From assembly GCA_044356305.1 (NCBI GenBank), contig JBIKWM010000013.1, forward strand, positions 1-64,000: 64,000 nucleotides of DNA, in the 5' to 3' direction. The position numbers were made by a program, and so were the translations under genes. Shown here piece after piece: positions 32,608 to 42,278 of this stretch. Below the pieces are notes generated by a model, which saw nothing but the letters and a program-made list of their open reading frames with translations, ran no database searches and was not told the DNA's origin. Source of the DNA: JBIKWM01 sp044356305 (lineage in GTDB: Bacteria > Bacteroidota > Bacteroidia > UBA10329). The number at the start of each line of letters is the position of its first letter. Positions within the stretch are counted from its first letter, which is position 1.

Positions 32608-34224
32608 ATGCCCGTCTTCAGATCAAGATTCAATCCCGAAAGTGCTGATACAAAGGCCAATCTCGAGGCCATGCAGGCCCTTATGGCCGAGCTCGACAGG
32701 CACAAGGCCGATGCCCTGAATCAGGGCTCGGAGAAATACTTGAACCGTTTGCGGGCCGAAGGGCGCCTATTGCCCCGCGAGCGCATCTCACTGTTGCTCG
32801 ACCCCGGTTCGCCATTCATGGAGCTGTGTCCCTTTGCAGGCCTTGGTGGCGATGGCTTCGGCACAGGGGGCACCATTGTGGTGGGTCTGGGTTATGTGAG
32901 CAGACGCCTCGTGATGGTGAACAGCAATGTGGGCTCCATAAAGGGTGGGGCCATTGATCACGCCACCCTCGAAAAGGCCCGCAGATGCAACCAGATAGCC
33001 CGCGAGAATGGACTGATCTGCGTGAACATGGTTGAAAGCGCAGGCGCCAACCTGCCCGACCAGGCCCGAATATTCAATTATGGGGGCGAGAGCTTCAGAG
33101 AGATCACGCGGAGGTCGAAGCTGGGTTTCCCCACCATTTCACTCGTATTTGGCAGTAGCACTGCGGGTGGGGCCTACATACCGGGTATGAGCGATTATGT
33201 GGTGATGGTGAAGGAGCAGGCCAAAGTGTTCCTGGCAGGGCCGCCACTGGTGAAAATGGCCACGGGCGAGGAAACAGATGATGAGACCCTCGGGGGGGCT
33301 GAGATGCACAGCCGCATTTCTGGCGCGTCCGATTTCATGGCCGAGAACGAGCGTGAGGCCATCCTTTTGGCCCGTGAGATAGTGTCGTATCTGCCCCGTA
33401 CCGCGCGAAACCACGACCCAAAGTTCTTTTGGGACGACTCCTCTTCTTCCGATGGGCCTGCCCATGATGCTGAGGAGATACTGGCCATAGTTCAGGCCGA
33501 CCTGAAAAAGGCGTTTGATCAGCGTGAGCTCATCGCCCGTTTTGTTGACCGGAGCGATTTTCTCGAATTCAAGCCGCATTACGGCCAGACGCTGATCACC
33601 GCATTTGCCCGCGTAGATGGGTACAGAGTAGGAATAATCGCCAACAACGGGGTGCTTTTCTCTGAGGCGGCCAACAAGGGCGCTCAATTCATCCAACTAT
33701 GTAATCAGAGCAACATCCCACTCATATTTCTGCAGAACATCACAGGTTTCATGGTGGGCACCAAATATGAGCAGGAAGGCATCATCAAGCACGGGGCTAA
33801 AATGATCAATGCCGTGAGCAACAGCACAGTACCGGCTATTACCATCATCACAGGCGCCAGCTATGGAGCTGGGAACTACGCCATGTGCGGAAGGGCTTTT
33901 GAGCCGCGTTTCCTGTTCTCTTATCCCAACTCACGCATTGCTGTGATGGGCCCCGAACAATTGGCGGGTGTGATGCAGATAATCGGGCGGCAGGCCGCTG
34001 AAAAGGCCGGGGTGGAATACGATGAGGAGCAAGGCAGGCAGATGGCGGAGTACATGGTGGCCGAGGCTGGAAAACAGAGCACTGCGTGGTACGCCACCGG
34101 TCAAGTGTGGGACGATGGCGTGATTGACCCGCGCCAGACCCGCCAGTACCTCACTATGGCTCTATGGGCGGTGCACAATCTGCCATTTGAGGGCACCAAG
34201 GGCTACGGGGTGTTCAGGATGTGA
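32608..34224 (+). CDS. Acyl-CoA carboxylase, carboxyltransferase beta subunit (MccB-like)
   Basis: The 538-residue protein carries the carboxyltransferase fold in two crotonase-like halves: N half with SIKGGAIDHATLEKARRCNQIA and VESAGANLPDQARIF, GSSTAGGAYIPGMSD, and C half with IANNGVLFSEAANKGAQFIQLC, LQNITGFMVGTKYE and ITGASYGAGNYAM. The last two are closest to methylcrotonyl-CoA carboxylase beta. It should transfer CO2 from carboxybiotin to 3-methylcrotonyl-CoA or a related acyl-CoA, in leucine breakdown. No biotin-carboxylase subunit lies beside it. The ATG at 32608 has an AAGG ribosome site and a suitable promoter spacing; another ATG at 32593 is possible. Confidence 0.88.
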   Translation: MPVFRSRFNPESADTKANLEAMQALMAELDRHKADALNQGSEKYLNRLRAEGRLLPRERISLLLDPGSPFMELCPFAGLGGDGFGTGGTIVVGLGYVSRRLVMVNSNVGSIKGGAIDHATLEKARRCNQIARENGLICVNMVESAGANLPDQARIFNYGGESFREITRRSKLGFPTISLVFGSSTAGGAYIPGMSDYVVMVKEQAKVFLAGPPLVKMATGEETDDETLGGAEMHSRISGASDFMAENEREAILLAREIVSYLPRTARNHDPKFFWDDSSSSDGPAHDAEEILAIVQADLKKAFDQRELIARFVDRSDFLEFKPHYGQTLITAFARVDGYRVGIIANNGVLFSEAANKGAQFIQLCNQSNIPLIFLQNITGFMVGTKYEQEGIIKHGAKMINAVSNSTVPAITIITGASYGAGNYAMCGRAFEPRFLFSYPNSRIAVMGPEQLAGVMQIIGRQAAEKAGVEYDEEQGRQMAEYMVAEAGKQSTAWYATGQVWDDGVIDPRQTRQYLTMALWAVHNLPFEGTKGYGVFRM

Positions 34225-34320
34225 TGCCTAAGTGATTAGACCGGAAAGACACAATAGATTTCCCTGAAACCTAGGAAGCTCTCAACAGACTTGACTGAAG
34301 ATCCATCAAAAGGACCGAGA

Positions 34321-36357
34321 ATGAAAAGGAACCTTCTTTGGCTGATGAGTGTCCTGTCAGTTGTGGCTGAGGCACAGACTTTCAATAGCGGTGGCGGCAC
34401 CATACTCGATGACGGCACCGACATGTATTATCCCATTCAAGTGAGTGGGGTGGTACCCAATGTGATGAACGGCAGCTATGGTCTTGAGACCGTTTGCATC
34501 GACTTGACACACACTTGGAACGATGACCTGATCATCAGCCTCATTGCCCCCGATGGTACCGAGTTTGAGCTGTGCTACCGCCACGGGGGCGACAGCGACA
34601 ATTTTACCAATACCTGCTTCAATACCGCGGCTGCCGATGCCATTTCTAACGGTTGGGGGCCATTTACCGGCACCTTCAGGCCCGATGGCCCCATGGCCAG
34701 CGTGAACAACGGGCAGAGCCCCAATGGCACGTGGCAGCTCCACATACTCGATGCATACCCTTTCGCTGACACGGGCGATCTGCTCAGTTGGTCCATCACC
34801 TTTGGAAATGAGCCTGCAGCCCCATTCCCGTTCACCGAGGCAGTACTTCCGCTGGTAGTGATCAACACAGTAGGTGGGGCCAGTATCCATGACGAGCCCA
34901 AGACAAAGGCCCAGATGCGCATAATTGACAATCCGAACTTTCAGCCCAATCACCTCACCGACCCGGCCAACGGTTATAACGGGCTGATAGGCATAGAGCT
35001 GCGCGGACACAGCTCGCAGGGAATGCCGAAGCGCAGTTACAAGTTTGAGACATGGAATGCTGATAGCACCGTCAACGATGTGCCGCTACTCGGAATGCCC
35101 GATGACAACGACTGGGTACTCATAGCCAACTACAGCGACAAGACCCTGCTGCGCAACTACATGAGCTACCGCATATTCAACAAGATGGGCCGCTACGCCC
35201 CGCGCATGCAGCACTGCGAAGTGATTCTCAATGGCGAATATCAGGGCATCTATCTTTTGGGTGAATCGATAAAAAGAGGGAACAATCGGGTTGACATAGC
35301 CTCCATGGATGCCGATGATGTTGCGGGCGATAGCCTCAAGGGCGGTTTCATCTTCAAAGCCGATTGGATAGACGAGGGCGATGTGACATTCCAATCCCAG
35401 TTCCCAGCTGTTGGTGCCGCTGATGGACTCAACTACATTGTCACATACCCTAAACCGGAGAATATACAGCCTGAGCAACTCGATTACATCAGCACCTACT
35501 TCGCTGCCTTTGAGGAAGATGTGTTCAATGGCCCTTTGAATGATTCTGTGAACGGATACAGGGAGTTCATTGACGAGGGCAGCTTCATAGACTACATCAT
35601 CCTCACAGAATTCACCAAAAATATTGACGGATACCGCCTTAGCACCTACCTGCACAAGCATCGCAATGGCAAAATCCATGCAGGTCCGCCATGGGACTAT
35701 GACCTCTCATGGGGCAATGCCGACTATATGTATGGAAACCTTCCTAGCGGTTGGGATTATGAGACGCAGGAGGAATACACAGACCAATGTCCCGCGTGGT
35801 GGGGTCGGTTCTTTGAAGACACGCTCTTTCAGCACCGGCTGCGCTGCCGCTGGAACGAACTGAGGGAGGACGTGCTGAGCAATGCCACCATTAAGCACGA
35901 GATAGATTCGCTGGTTGCGCGCATGGGATCGGCCGTTGACCTCAATTTCACCAAATGGCCCATTCTGGGGCAATATGTATGGCCCAATCCGGGACCCATT
36001 CCTCCGGATTATCCTGGAGAGATAGCGACCATCAAAGACTGGGTGGACATGCGTCTGGCCTGGCTCGACAACCATTGGACCGGCACCTGTGCACCGGTGT
36101 CAGGCGTGGGCATCTCAGAATCTGCGAGATTGCCCATCAGCCTGTGGCCAAACCCGGCCGATGGGTCGGTGCGCATAAACGGGGCTCAATTCGGCAGCAG
36201 TTACACAGTGAATGATGTGACAGGAAAGACCATTGCCACAGGCACCATGGGCCCCGATGCTGTTATCGATACACACGGCCTGGCCCCGGGCCTCTATTCG
36301 GTCTGCGTTCGTCAGGCCAGTGGGTCAGCGGTGCTCCGTCTCGTTGTGCAGCATTGA
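34321..36357 (+). CDS. Secreted CotH kinase family protein with P-domain and T9SS type A tail
   Basis: The 678-residue protein has a signal peptide (MKRNLLWLMSVLSVVAEAQ) and a P-domain-like jellyroll (about 30-165, with VCIDLTHTWNDDLIISLIAPDG and WQLHILDAYPFADTGDL). A CotH kinase domain follows (about 185-590, with RGHSSQGMPKRSYKFE and the metal/active-site segment NIDGYRLSTYLHKHRNGKI then GPPWDYDLSWGN). The final 80 residues resemble a T9SS type A sorting domain (LPISLWPNPADGSVRI ... GLAPGLYSV). CotH-fold proteins phosphorylate or polymerise targets; secretion to the cell surface is inferred from the tail. The ATG at 34321 starts the signal peptide. Confidence 0.85.
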   Translation: MKRNLLWLMSVLSVVAEAQTFNSGGGTILDDGTDMYYPIQVSGVVPNVMNGSYGLETVCIDLTHTWNDDLIISLIAPDGTEFELCYRHGGDSDNFTNTCFNTAAADAISNGWGPFTGTFRPDGPMASVNNGQSPNGTWQLHILDAYPFADTGDLLSWSITFGNEPAAPFPFTEAVLPLVVINTVGGASIHDEPKTKAQMRIIDNPNFQPNHLTDPANGYNGLIGIELRGHSSQGMPKRSYKFETWNADSTVNDVPLLGMPDDNDWVLIANYSDKTLLRNYMSYRIFNKMGRYAPRMQHCEVILNGEYQGIYLLGESIKRGNNRVDIASMDADDVAGDSLKGGFIFKADWIDEGDVTFQSQFPAVGAADGLNYIVTYPKPENIQPEQLDYISTYFAAFEEDVFNGPLNDSVNGYREFIDEGSFIDYIILTEFTKNIDGYRLSTYLHKHRNGKIHAGPPWDYDLSWGNADYMYGNLPSGWDYETQEEYTDQCPAWWGRFFEDTLFQHRLRCRWNELREDVLSNATIKHEIDSLVARMGSAVDLNFTKWPILGQYVWPNPGPIPPDYPGEIATIKDWVDMRLAWLDNHWTGTCAPVSGVGISESARLPISLWPNPADGSVRINGAQFGSSYTVNDVTGKTIATGTMGPDAVIDTHGLAPGLYSVCVRQASGSAVLRLVVQH

Positions 36358-36494
36358 TCTCTTAGCCAACCATACGAGGGTCAAAGAGAAACGGAAGCAC
36401 CTCGCGCACACTTATCAGCCTGAAATCAGGGTGCATTGTGTTGATCACCACATTGTTCTCTATTTTTATTTTCTCTGTGTTTCATCTTTGCGGC

Positions 36495-36947
36495 ATGAGG
36501 GTAATAGTGGCAATAGGTGCATGCACGCTTGTCATGGCCTGTGCTGGCACTAAGCAGGGTGCCGATAGTGTCGGGGCAAAAAAGGAAACGGTCAAGGTGG
36601 AGTCTGTGGTGATTGATGCCACACGGCCGCCTGAGAAGCTGGCCGGTATCACCATAGGGTCTATACTTACATCGGGCGATACCTTATTGGTGGACGTGGT
36701 CTACTCAGGCGGCTGCAAACCGCACGATTTTAAGCTGTACTCCACCGGGATGTGGATGAAGAGCATGCCGCCCAAAGTGAATGTTTGGCTCAGCCATACC
36801 GTGGCCGAGCCCGACCCGTGCCGACAGGTGGTGAAAGAGACCCTGCGCTATCTAATAAGGCCTCTGAGGTACCGTGGACAGGATAAGGTGGTGATTCTGA
36901 TGCAAGGCACCGAGCATCAGGCCGATTACACATATCCGAAAGATTGA
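36495..36947 (+). CDS. Small lipoprotein of unknown function
   Basis: The 150-residue protein has a lipoprotein signal peptide (MRVIVAIGACTLVMAC, lipobox V-M-A-C with Cys at residue 16). The mature domain has strand patterns and contains Cys in GGCKPHDFKLY and DPCRQVV, which may form a disulfide. No family is recognised. The ATG at 36495 begins the signal peptide, so it is preferred over an upstream start. It is convergent with the M23 peptidase gene, with a 6-base gap. Confidence 0.65.
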   Translation: MRVIVAIGACTLVMACAGTKQGADSVGAKKETVKVESVVIDATRPPEKLAGITIGSILTSGDTLLVDVVYSGGCKPHDFKLYSTGMWMKSMPPKVNVWLSHTVAEPDPCRQVVKETLRYLIRPLRYRGQDKVVILMQGTEHQADYTYPKD

Positions 36948-36953
36948 GCCCGG

Positions 36954-37925
36954 TCAGTCGAACGACTGGTTGGCCTGCGAGGCCAGTTCTATGACCTTGG
37001 CGTATTCCTCTGGGTCGAGGTCGTTGTAGAAGAAATTCACCGGATTCACCTTCGTATTGTTCTTGATCACCTCGTAGTGCAGGTGAGGTCCAGTGCTCGT
37101 GCCGGTGTTGCCCACATAGGCGATCACATCCCCACGTTTCACCTTTTGCCCTACCCGTGCCTTGAATCGGCTCAAGTGGGCATAAAGTGTCTTGTAGCCA
37201 TAACCGTGGTTGACCACCACGTAGTTGCCATAACCATATCCCTTAGACTCCACTTCCTCAATCGTTCCATCACCGGTCACATAAACCTCGGTGCCCACCG
37301 GTGAAGTGAAGTCGATGCCCGAATGGAAGTGGCCTATCTTATAAATGGGATGGATACGGTAATTGAAACCCGAGGCGATACGTGTCAGCTTCTCATTGCT
37401 GATAGGCTGAATGGCAGGTATGCTCTGCAGCATCCGCTCCTTGTTCTTAGCCAGTTTCAGTACCTCGTCAAAACTTCTTGACTGCACCACCAACCGTTTG
37501 GTGATGACGTCCAACTTGGCAGTTGCACCAATTACAAGGTCAGAATTATCGTAGCCTTCCAGATCGCGGTAACGGTTCACCCCTCCGAAACCTGCGTTTC
37601 GCATGCTCTCTGGCACAGGGTCGGCCTCAAAGATCACACGGTATATGTTGTTGTCGCGTTCCTGTAGCTCAGCAAGCACCTGACTCACACGGTTCATGCG
37701 GTCATTCAGCACCTTATAGCGAAGTTCCAACTGGTCTATCTCGCGCTTCAATTGCCGTTCCTTGGGCGAATCGAAGAAAAAAGTGAAAACGCCCACCGAA
37801 ATGGCACCGAAAACAATGGCCGTAGCGGCATATCCGAGGAAGCGGAGAAATTTCTGACGCAACGTCACCTCCACCTTTTTGTAGGTGAGTGTGCTGGTAT
37901 CAAAACGATATTTCACCTTCGACAT
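36954..37925 (-). CDS. M23 family metallopeptidase (cell-wall hydrolase)
   Basis: The 323-residue protein has a short N-terminal tail, a transmembrane segment (about 29-49, FLGYAATAIVFGAISVGVFT), a coiled-coil region (about 55-100) and a LytM/M23 domain (about 200-300). The zinc motifs are HSGIDF (H-x3-D) and HLHYEV (H-x-H), with GNYVVVNHG and YAHLSR between them. It should cleave peptidoglycan cross-links in the periplasm or act as an activator. The ATG at 37925 is divergent from alaS. Confidence 0.92.
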   Translation of the reverse strand: MSKVKYRFDTSTLTYKKVEVTLRQKFLRFLGYAATAIVFGAISVGVFTFFFDSPKERQLKREIDQLELRYKVLNDRMNRVSQVLAELQERDNNIYRVIFEADPVPESMRNAGFGGVNRYRDLEGYDNSDLVIGATAKLDVITKRLVVQSRSFDEVLKLAKNKERMLQSIPAIQPISNEKLTRIASGFNYRIHPIYKIGHFHSGIDFTSPVGTEVYVTGDGTIEEVESKGYGYGNYVVVNHGYGYKTLYAHLSRFKARVGQKVKRGDVIAYVGNTGTSTGPHLHYEVIKNNTKVNPVNFFYNDLDPEEYAKVIELASQANQSFD

Positions 37926-38053
37926 GGCCTTTGAGCCAGTGGTTACTTTTGCCCGCCTTTTTTGGCAGGGCCGCTAAAGTACACCTCAGGCCGTTTTTAA
38001 GCACCCTGTCAATCTATGGCAACCGAATCAGCATTCATTTCTTTTTCAAAAAG

Positions 38054-40663
38054 ATGACCTCACAGCAGATCCGTCAGCAGTTTCTCGACTTTTTCGCCTC
38101 AAAGGGCCACCGCATCGTGCCATCAGCACCCATGGTGGTGAAAGACGATCCCACCCTCATGTTCACCAACGCGGGGATGAATCAGTTCAAGGACCTGTTC
38201 CTTGGCAACCGAGAGCCGCAACACAGGCGCATAGCCGACACCCAGAAGTGCCTGCGCGTTTCTGGAAAACACAATGACCTGGAGGAAGTGGGGGTCGATA
38301 CTTATCACCACACCATGTTCGAGATGCTGGGCAACTGGAGCTTTGGTGATTACTTCAAGAATGACGCGATCGATTGGGCGTGGGAACTGCTCACCGAAGT
38401 GTACGGTTTGCCGAAGGATAGGCTTTACGCCACTGTTTTCGGGGGCGATGCAACAGAGAAACTCGAACTTGACACTGAGGCTGAAGCGCTGTGGGCCAAG
38501 CATATGCCTCGCGAGCGCATCCTGCATGGCAGCAAGAAGGACAATTTTTGGGAGATGGGCGATTCTGGCCCTTGTGGCCCCTGTACCGAGATACACATTG
38601 ACCTCCGCAGCGATGCAGAACGGAGCACCGTTCCCGGCCGCGAACTGGTCAATATGAGTCACCCACAGGTGGTGGAGATATGGAACCTAGTGTTCATTCA
38701 GTTCAATCGCAAGGCCGATGGCAGCCTTGAGCCACTTGCCGACAAGCACGTGGACACGGGAATGGGTTTCGAGCGCCTGTGCATGGCCATGCAGGGCAAA
38801 ACATCGAACTACGATACTGATGTGTTCACTCCACTGATCAGCGCAATCGGGGAGATGAGTGGACGTACCTATGGTGCGACCATGGAAAAGCAGGATATCG
38901 CCATGCGGGTGATAGCTGACCACGTAAGGGCCGTCAGTTTTGCAATAACCGATGGGCAACTGCCATCGAACACAGGTGCGGGCTATGTGATTCGCAGGAT
39001 ACTGCGCAGGGCAGTGCGCTACGGATTCAGTTTCCTTGGCCGTAGCGAGCCATTCATTTATAGGCTCGTTGATGTTTTGGCCTTGCAGATGGGGCCTTTC
39101 TTCCCCGAGATCATCGCCCAAAAAGACCTTGTGACCAAAGTGATCCAGGAAGAAGAGGCTGCATTTCTCCGTACTTTGGAGAAAGGCATTGAGCGTTTCA
39201 ATGTCTATGCCGATGCTATGAAAGGAACGGTTGTCGATGGCCGTTTCGCCTTTGAGCTATACGACACGTTCGGATTCCCTATTGACCTTACCGAACTCAT
39301 GGCCCGCGAGCGCAACCTGACGGTCGATCTCAAAGGCTTTGATGAAGGCCTTGCTGAACAGAAGAAGCGGTCGAGGGCCGCCACAGCTACAGAGAACAGC
39401 GACTGGGTAATGGTAAATGACCTGCCATGGGGCGGGTTCATAGGGTACGATGCGTTGGATGCCCCCGTGCAGATAGTGCGGTACCGAATGGTCCGCGGCA
39501 AAGGCAAGGAGTTCTATCAGATAGTGCTCAATACATCGCCCTTCTATGCTGAGAGTGGCGGACAGGTGGGCGACATCGGTACACTCGAAGCCAGTGGCGA
39601 GGTGCTTCCGATCCTGGATACCAAGAAAGAGAACGACCTGTGGATCCATGTGGCAGATAGGCTCCCAAAGGACCCGAAGGCCCATTTCACCGCCAAAGTG
39701 AACCGCGATGCACGCGCCCGGACCGCTGCGAACCACTCGGCAACGCACCTTTTACATGCCGTGCTGCGTCAGGTGCTGGGCACGCACGTAGAGCAGAAGG
39801 GATCGTTGGTAGGGCCCGATTATCTGCGTTTCGACTTCTCGCATTTCAGCAAAGTGACCGAGGATCAGATTGCATTGATCGAATCGATGGTCAATGAGCG
39901 CATCCGTGAGAACATCAGCCTCGATGAGCGGAGAAACGTGCCAATCAGCGAAGCAAAGGCCCTCGGTGCCATGGCCCTCTTCGGGGAGAAATATGGCGAC
40001 CATGTGCGCGTGATCACTTTCAACCCGGGATTCTCCATCGAACTCTGCGGTGGCACACACGTGCAGGCCACAGGGAACATAGGTCTCATCAAGATTACTG
40101 GCGAGGGATCGGTTGCGGCCGGCATACGCAGGATCGAGGCTGTTACTGGGGCCAAGGCGTTGGAGCATCTGGCTCAGGCAGAGAGGGTCCTGAATGAGGT
40201 AAATGGCCTGCTGAAGGCCAAGGACCCGGTTCGGGCAATTGACCAACTTTTGGCCCAGAACAAGGATCTTCAGCAACGGCTCGATGCATTGAATGCGCGC
40301 GCAGCCGTTGCCCTGCGAGATGAACTCCGTGCCAATGCCATAGTGCACAATGGGGTGCGCCTTGTTGCAGCACGTATCGGTTTGGATGATGCCAACGCCA
40401 TCAAGAACCTGTGCTATGAATTGAACAGAAGCGGAGATACAGTTACACTATTGGCAGCCGAAAGTGGTGGGAAACCTACGCTGCACCTGGCCATTTCAGA
40501 AAGTCTTGTGAGCGCAAGGTGCCTCGATGCAGGTAAACTGGTGCGAGAGCTTGCCAAGGAGATCCGTGGCGGTGGCGGAGGTCAGCCCTTCTACGCCACC
40601 GCAGGCGGCACTGACCCAAGTGGGATAGACCGTGCGCTGTCAAGGATAAAAGAGATGATCTGA
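38054..40663 (+). CDS. alaS: Alanine--tRNA ligase
   Basis: AlaS attaches alanine to tRNA-Ala. The 869-residue protein has the class II catalytic core (TNAGMNQFKDLFLG, HTMFEMLGNWSFGDYF), the editing domain zinc motifs (HSATHLLH and CGGTHV) and the C-terminal DHHA1-type glycine-rich end (RGGGGGQPFYATAGG). The start at 38054 (MTSQQIRQQFLDFFASKGH) is the universal family start; the frame is open upstream but without a matching beginning. It is divergent from the M23 gene. Confidence 0.97.
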   Translation: MTSQQIRQQFLDFFASKGHRIVPSAPMVVKDDPTLMFTNAGMNQFKDLFLGNREPQHRRIADTQKCLRVSGKHNDLEEVGVDTYHHTMFEMLGNWSFGDYFKNDAIDWAWELLTEVYGLPKDRLYATVFGGDATEKLELDTEAEALWAKHMPRERILHGSKKDNFWEMGDSGPCGPCTEIHIDLRSDAERSTVPGRELVNMSHPQVVEIWNLVFIQFNRKADGSLEPLADKHVDTGMGFERLCMAMQGKTSNYDTDVFTPLISAIGEMSGRTYGATMEKQDIAMRVIADHVRAVSFAITDGQLPSNTGAGYVIRRILRRAVRYGFSFLGRSEPFIYRLVDVLALQMGPFFPEIIAQKDLVTKVIQEEEAAFLRTLEKGIERFNVYADAMKGTVVDGRFAFELYDTFGFPIDLTELMARERNLTVDLKGFDEGLAEQKKRSRAATATENSDWVMVNDLPWGGFIGYDALDAPVQIVRYRMVRGKGKEFYQIVLNTSPFYAESGGQVGDIGTLEASGEVLPILDTKKENDLWIHVADRLPKDPKAHFTAKVNRDARARTAANHSATHLLHAVLRQVLGTHVEQKGSLVGPDYLRFDFSHFSKVTEDQIALIESMVNERIRENISLDERRNVPISEAKALGAMALFGEKYGDHVRVITFNPGFSIELCGGTHVQATGNIGLIKITGEGSVAAGIRRIEAVTGAKALEHLAQAERVLNEVNGLLKAKDPVRAIDQLLAQNKDLQQRLDALNARAAVALRDELRANAIVHNGVRLVAARIGLDDANAIKNLCYELNRSGDTVTLLAAESGGKPTLHLAISESLVSARCLDAGKLVRELAKEIRGGGGGQPFYATAGGTDPSGIDRALSRIKEMI

Positions 40664-40698
40664 TTCCAGTGATGTAATTTCAACCTGATTGAGAATTC

Positions 40699-40706
40699 TA
40701 TTTTCG
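40699..40706 (+). promoter_or_regulatory. Candidate -7 promoter box
   Basis: TATTTTCG resembles TAnnTTTG with one change and lies 18 bases before the ATG at 40724. Confidence 0.35.
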
Positions 40707-40723
40707 CACCCCTAACACCAGCC

Positions 40724-41398
40724 ATGGCCATTTACCGATTCCGTATCGCCATAGAGGGCGATGAGACCGTGTACCGCGACATTGACATGAGTTCGCGACA
40801 CACCTTCTCTGACCTGCAACAGGCCATTGTACGCCACTTCAACCTGCAGGATGGGCAAGGGGCTGAGTTTTTCACTACCGACCAGACTTGGTACGAGGGC
40901 GATGAGATCGCTACCCTCGATGGCAGCCTTTCGGACCGTGGGCCGCGCCTGAGCGAGCAGGTGAACGACCCGCACCAGCGTTTCTTGTGCAGCACACGCT
41001 CCTACAACCCATTGGGGCTGCTGATTGAGATGAAGAAGGTGCTGAAGGATGACCCCGCCATAGTGTTGCCCCGCCTTGTGGCCAACGAGGGCGAACCACC
41101 TGTTTATACCCAGCCACCGCCACAACATGTAGAGGATACAGGCGAGGAGGATATCCTTCCGCTGTCGGCATTCATCAAACCAGAAAATGGTGGCGAAGAC
41201 AATGAGCCTGTGCTTGGCCCTGGCGAAGATGAGATGCTCGAATTCAGTGATCTGGAAGATGGCGATGCTACCGAGATAGCTGACCCGGACTCCACAGGTG
41301 GAGATGATGATGACGATATGATGGAGGATGAGGACGGGGATGGAGAAGGTGGTGACGACATGGGCAACTTCGGCTCGTTCGACCCTGACGACATGTGA
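40724..41398 (+). CDS. Plasmid pRiA4b ORF-3-like protein with acidic tail
   Basis: The 224-residue protein has an N-terminal domain (about 1-115) like the pRiA4b ORF-3 family: MAIYRFRIAIEGDETVYRDI, TFSDLQQAIVRHFNL and FFTTDQTWYEGDEI are the matching parts. The last 90 residues are low-complexity and strongly acidic, with runs of Asp, Glu and Gly ending SFDPDDM. The family has no assigned function. It sits 10 bases before miaA on the same strand. Confidence 0.75.
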   Translation: MAIYRFRIAIEGDETVYRDIDMSSRHTFSDLQQAIVRHFNLQDGQGAEFFTTDQTWYEGDEIATLDGSLSDRGPRLSEQVNDPHQRFLCSTRSYNPLGLLIEMKKVLKDDPAIVLPRLVANEGEPPVYTQPPPQHVEDTGEEDILPLSAFIKPENGGEDNEPVLGPGEDEMLEFSDLEDGDATEIADPDSTGGDDDDDMMEDEDGDGEGGDDMGNFGSFDPDDM

Positions 41399-41408
41399 CC
41401 TTTAGCCT

Positions 41409-42278
41409 GTGAAACGAGACAGGCGCCTGATTGTAGTGTGCGGCGCAACGGCTGTTGGCAAAACAGAGTACGCCATCCGTCTGGCTGAGCAGTATGGTAC
41501 CGAGATCATCTCGGCCGACAGCCGTCAGGTGTACGCAGGACTCGAGATAGGCACTGCGCAGCCCGATGCAGGACAGCTCGCCCGGGCAAGGCATCATCTT
41601 ATCGGGGAGTTCGCAGTGACCGAGCCATACAATGCCGGGAGATTTGTGGCCGATGCCGAGGCGCTCATCGCATCCATCCATCAAAATAATGAAACAGCCA
41701 TAATTTGTGGTGGAACAGGACTTTATATAAAGGCTCTATTGTTTGGGCTTGATGAATTACCGTCAGCCGATGCCGATGTGCGCACCCGGCTTGAAGGTGA
41801 ATTGGCCGAACTTGGAATCGGGCATCTGCAGGAAAGGCTACGTCAGTTGGACCCCATCCATCACGCCAAGATTGATCTGAACAATCCAGCGCGGTTGCTC
41901 CGTGCCCTTGAAGTGTGCATCGTGGCGGGCCGCCCATACTCTGAGCTGCGCACCGGTTCGCGTAAAGAACTTCCTTTCCTGATAGAAGTGATAGGGGTCG
42001 ATCTTCCTCGAGAGGAACTTTATGCCCGCATCAACGCCCGTACCGAATCCATGATGGCCGCGGGCTGGTTGGAAGAGGTGAAAAGAATGGTCGCTCATAG
42101 GGGCGCGAACGCTTTGAACACCGTAGGCTACAAGGAGCTTTTTGCACATCTCGATGGCACTTTGAGCCTCGATGAGGCCGTGCATCTTATCAAGCAGAAC
42201 ACCAGACGTTTTGCTAAGCGCCAGCTCACATGGTTCAGGGCACAGCCCGATGTGAGGTGGCAGTCGCCACTCGCCTGA
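41409..42278 (+). CDS. miaA: tRNA dimethylallyltransferase
   Basis: MiaA transfers a dimethylallyl group to A37 of tRNAs reading codons that start with U. The 289-residue protein has the P-loop GATAVGKT (residues about 12-19), the substrate motif ISADSRQVYAGLEIGT, CGGTGLYIKALLFG and LNTVGYKELF. The start is a GTG at 41409. Its substrate dimethylallyl diphosphate is the product of the Idi isomerase encoded nearby on the other strand. The stop abuts the stop of the convergent VWA gene without a gap. Confidence 0.95.
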   Translation: MKRDRRLIVVCGATAVGKTEYAIRLAEQYGTEIISADSRQVYAGLEIGTAQPDAGQLARARHHLIGEFAVTEPYNAGRFVADAEALIASIHQNNETAIICGGTGLYIKALLFGLDELPSADADVRTRLEGELAELGIGHLQERLRQLDPIHHAKIDLNNPARLLRALEVCIVAGRPYSELRTGSRKELPFLIEVIGVDLPREELYARINARTESMMAAGWLEEVKRMVAHRGANALNTVGYKELFAHLDGTLSLDEAVHLIKQNTRRFAKRQLTWFRAQPDVRWQSPLA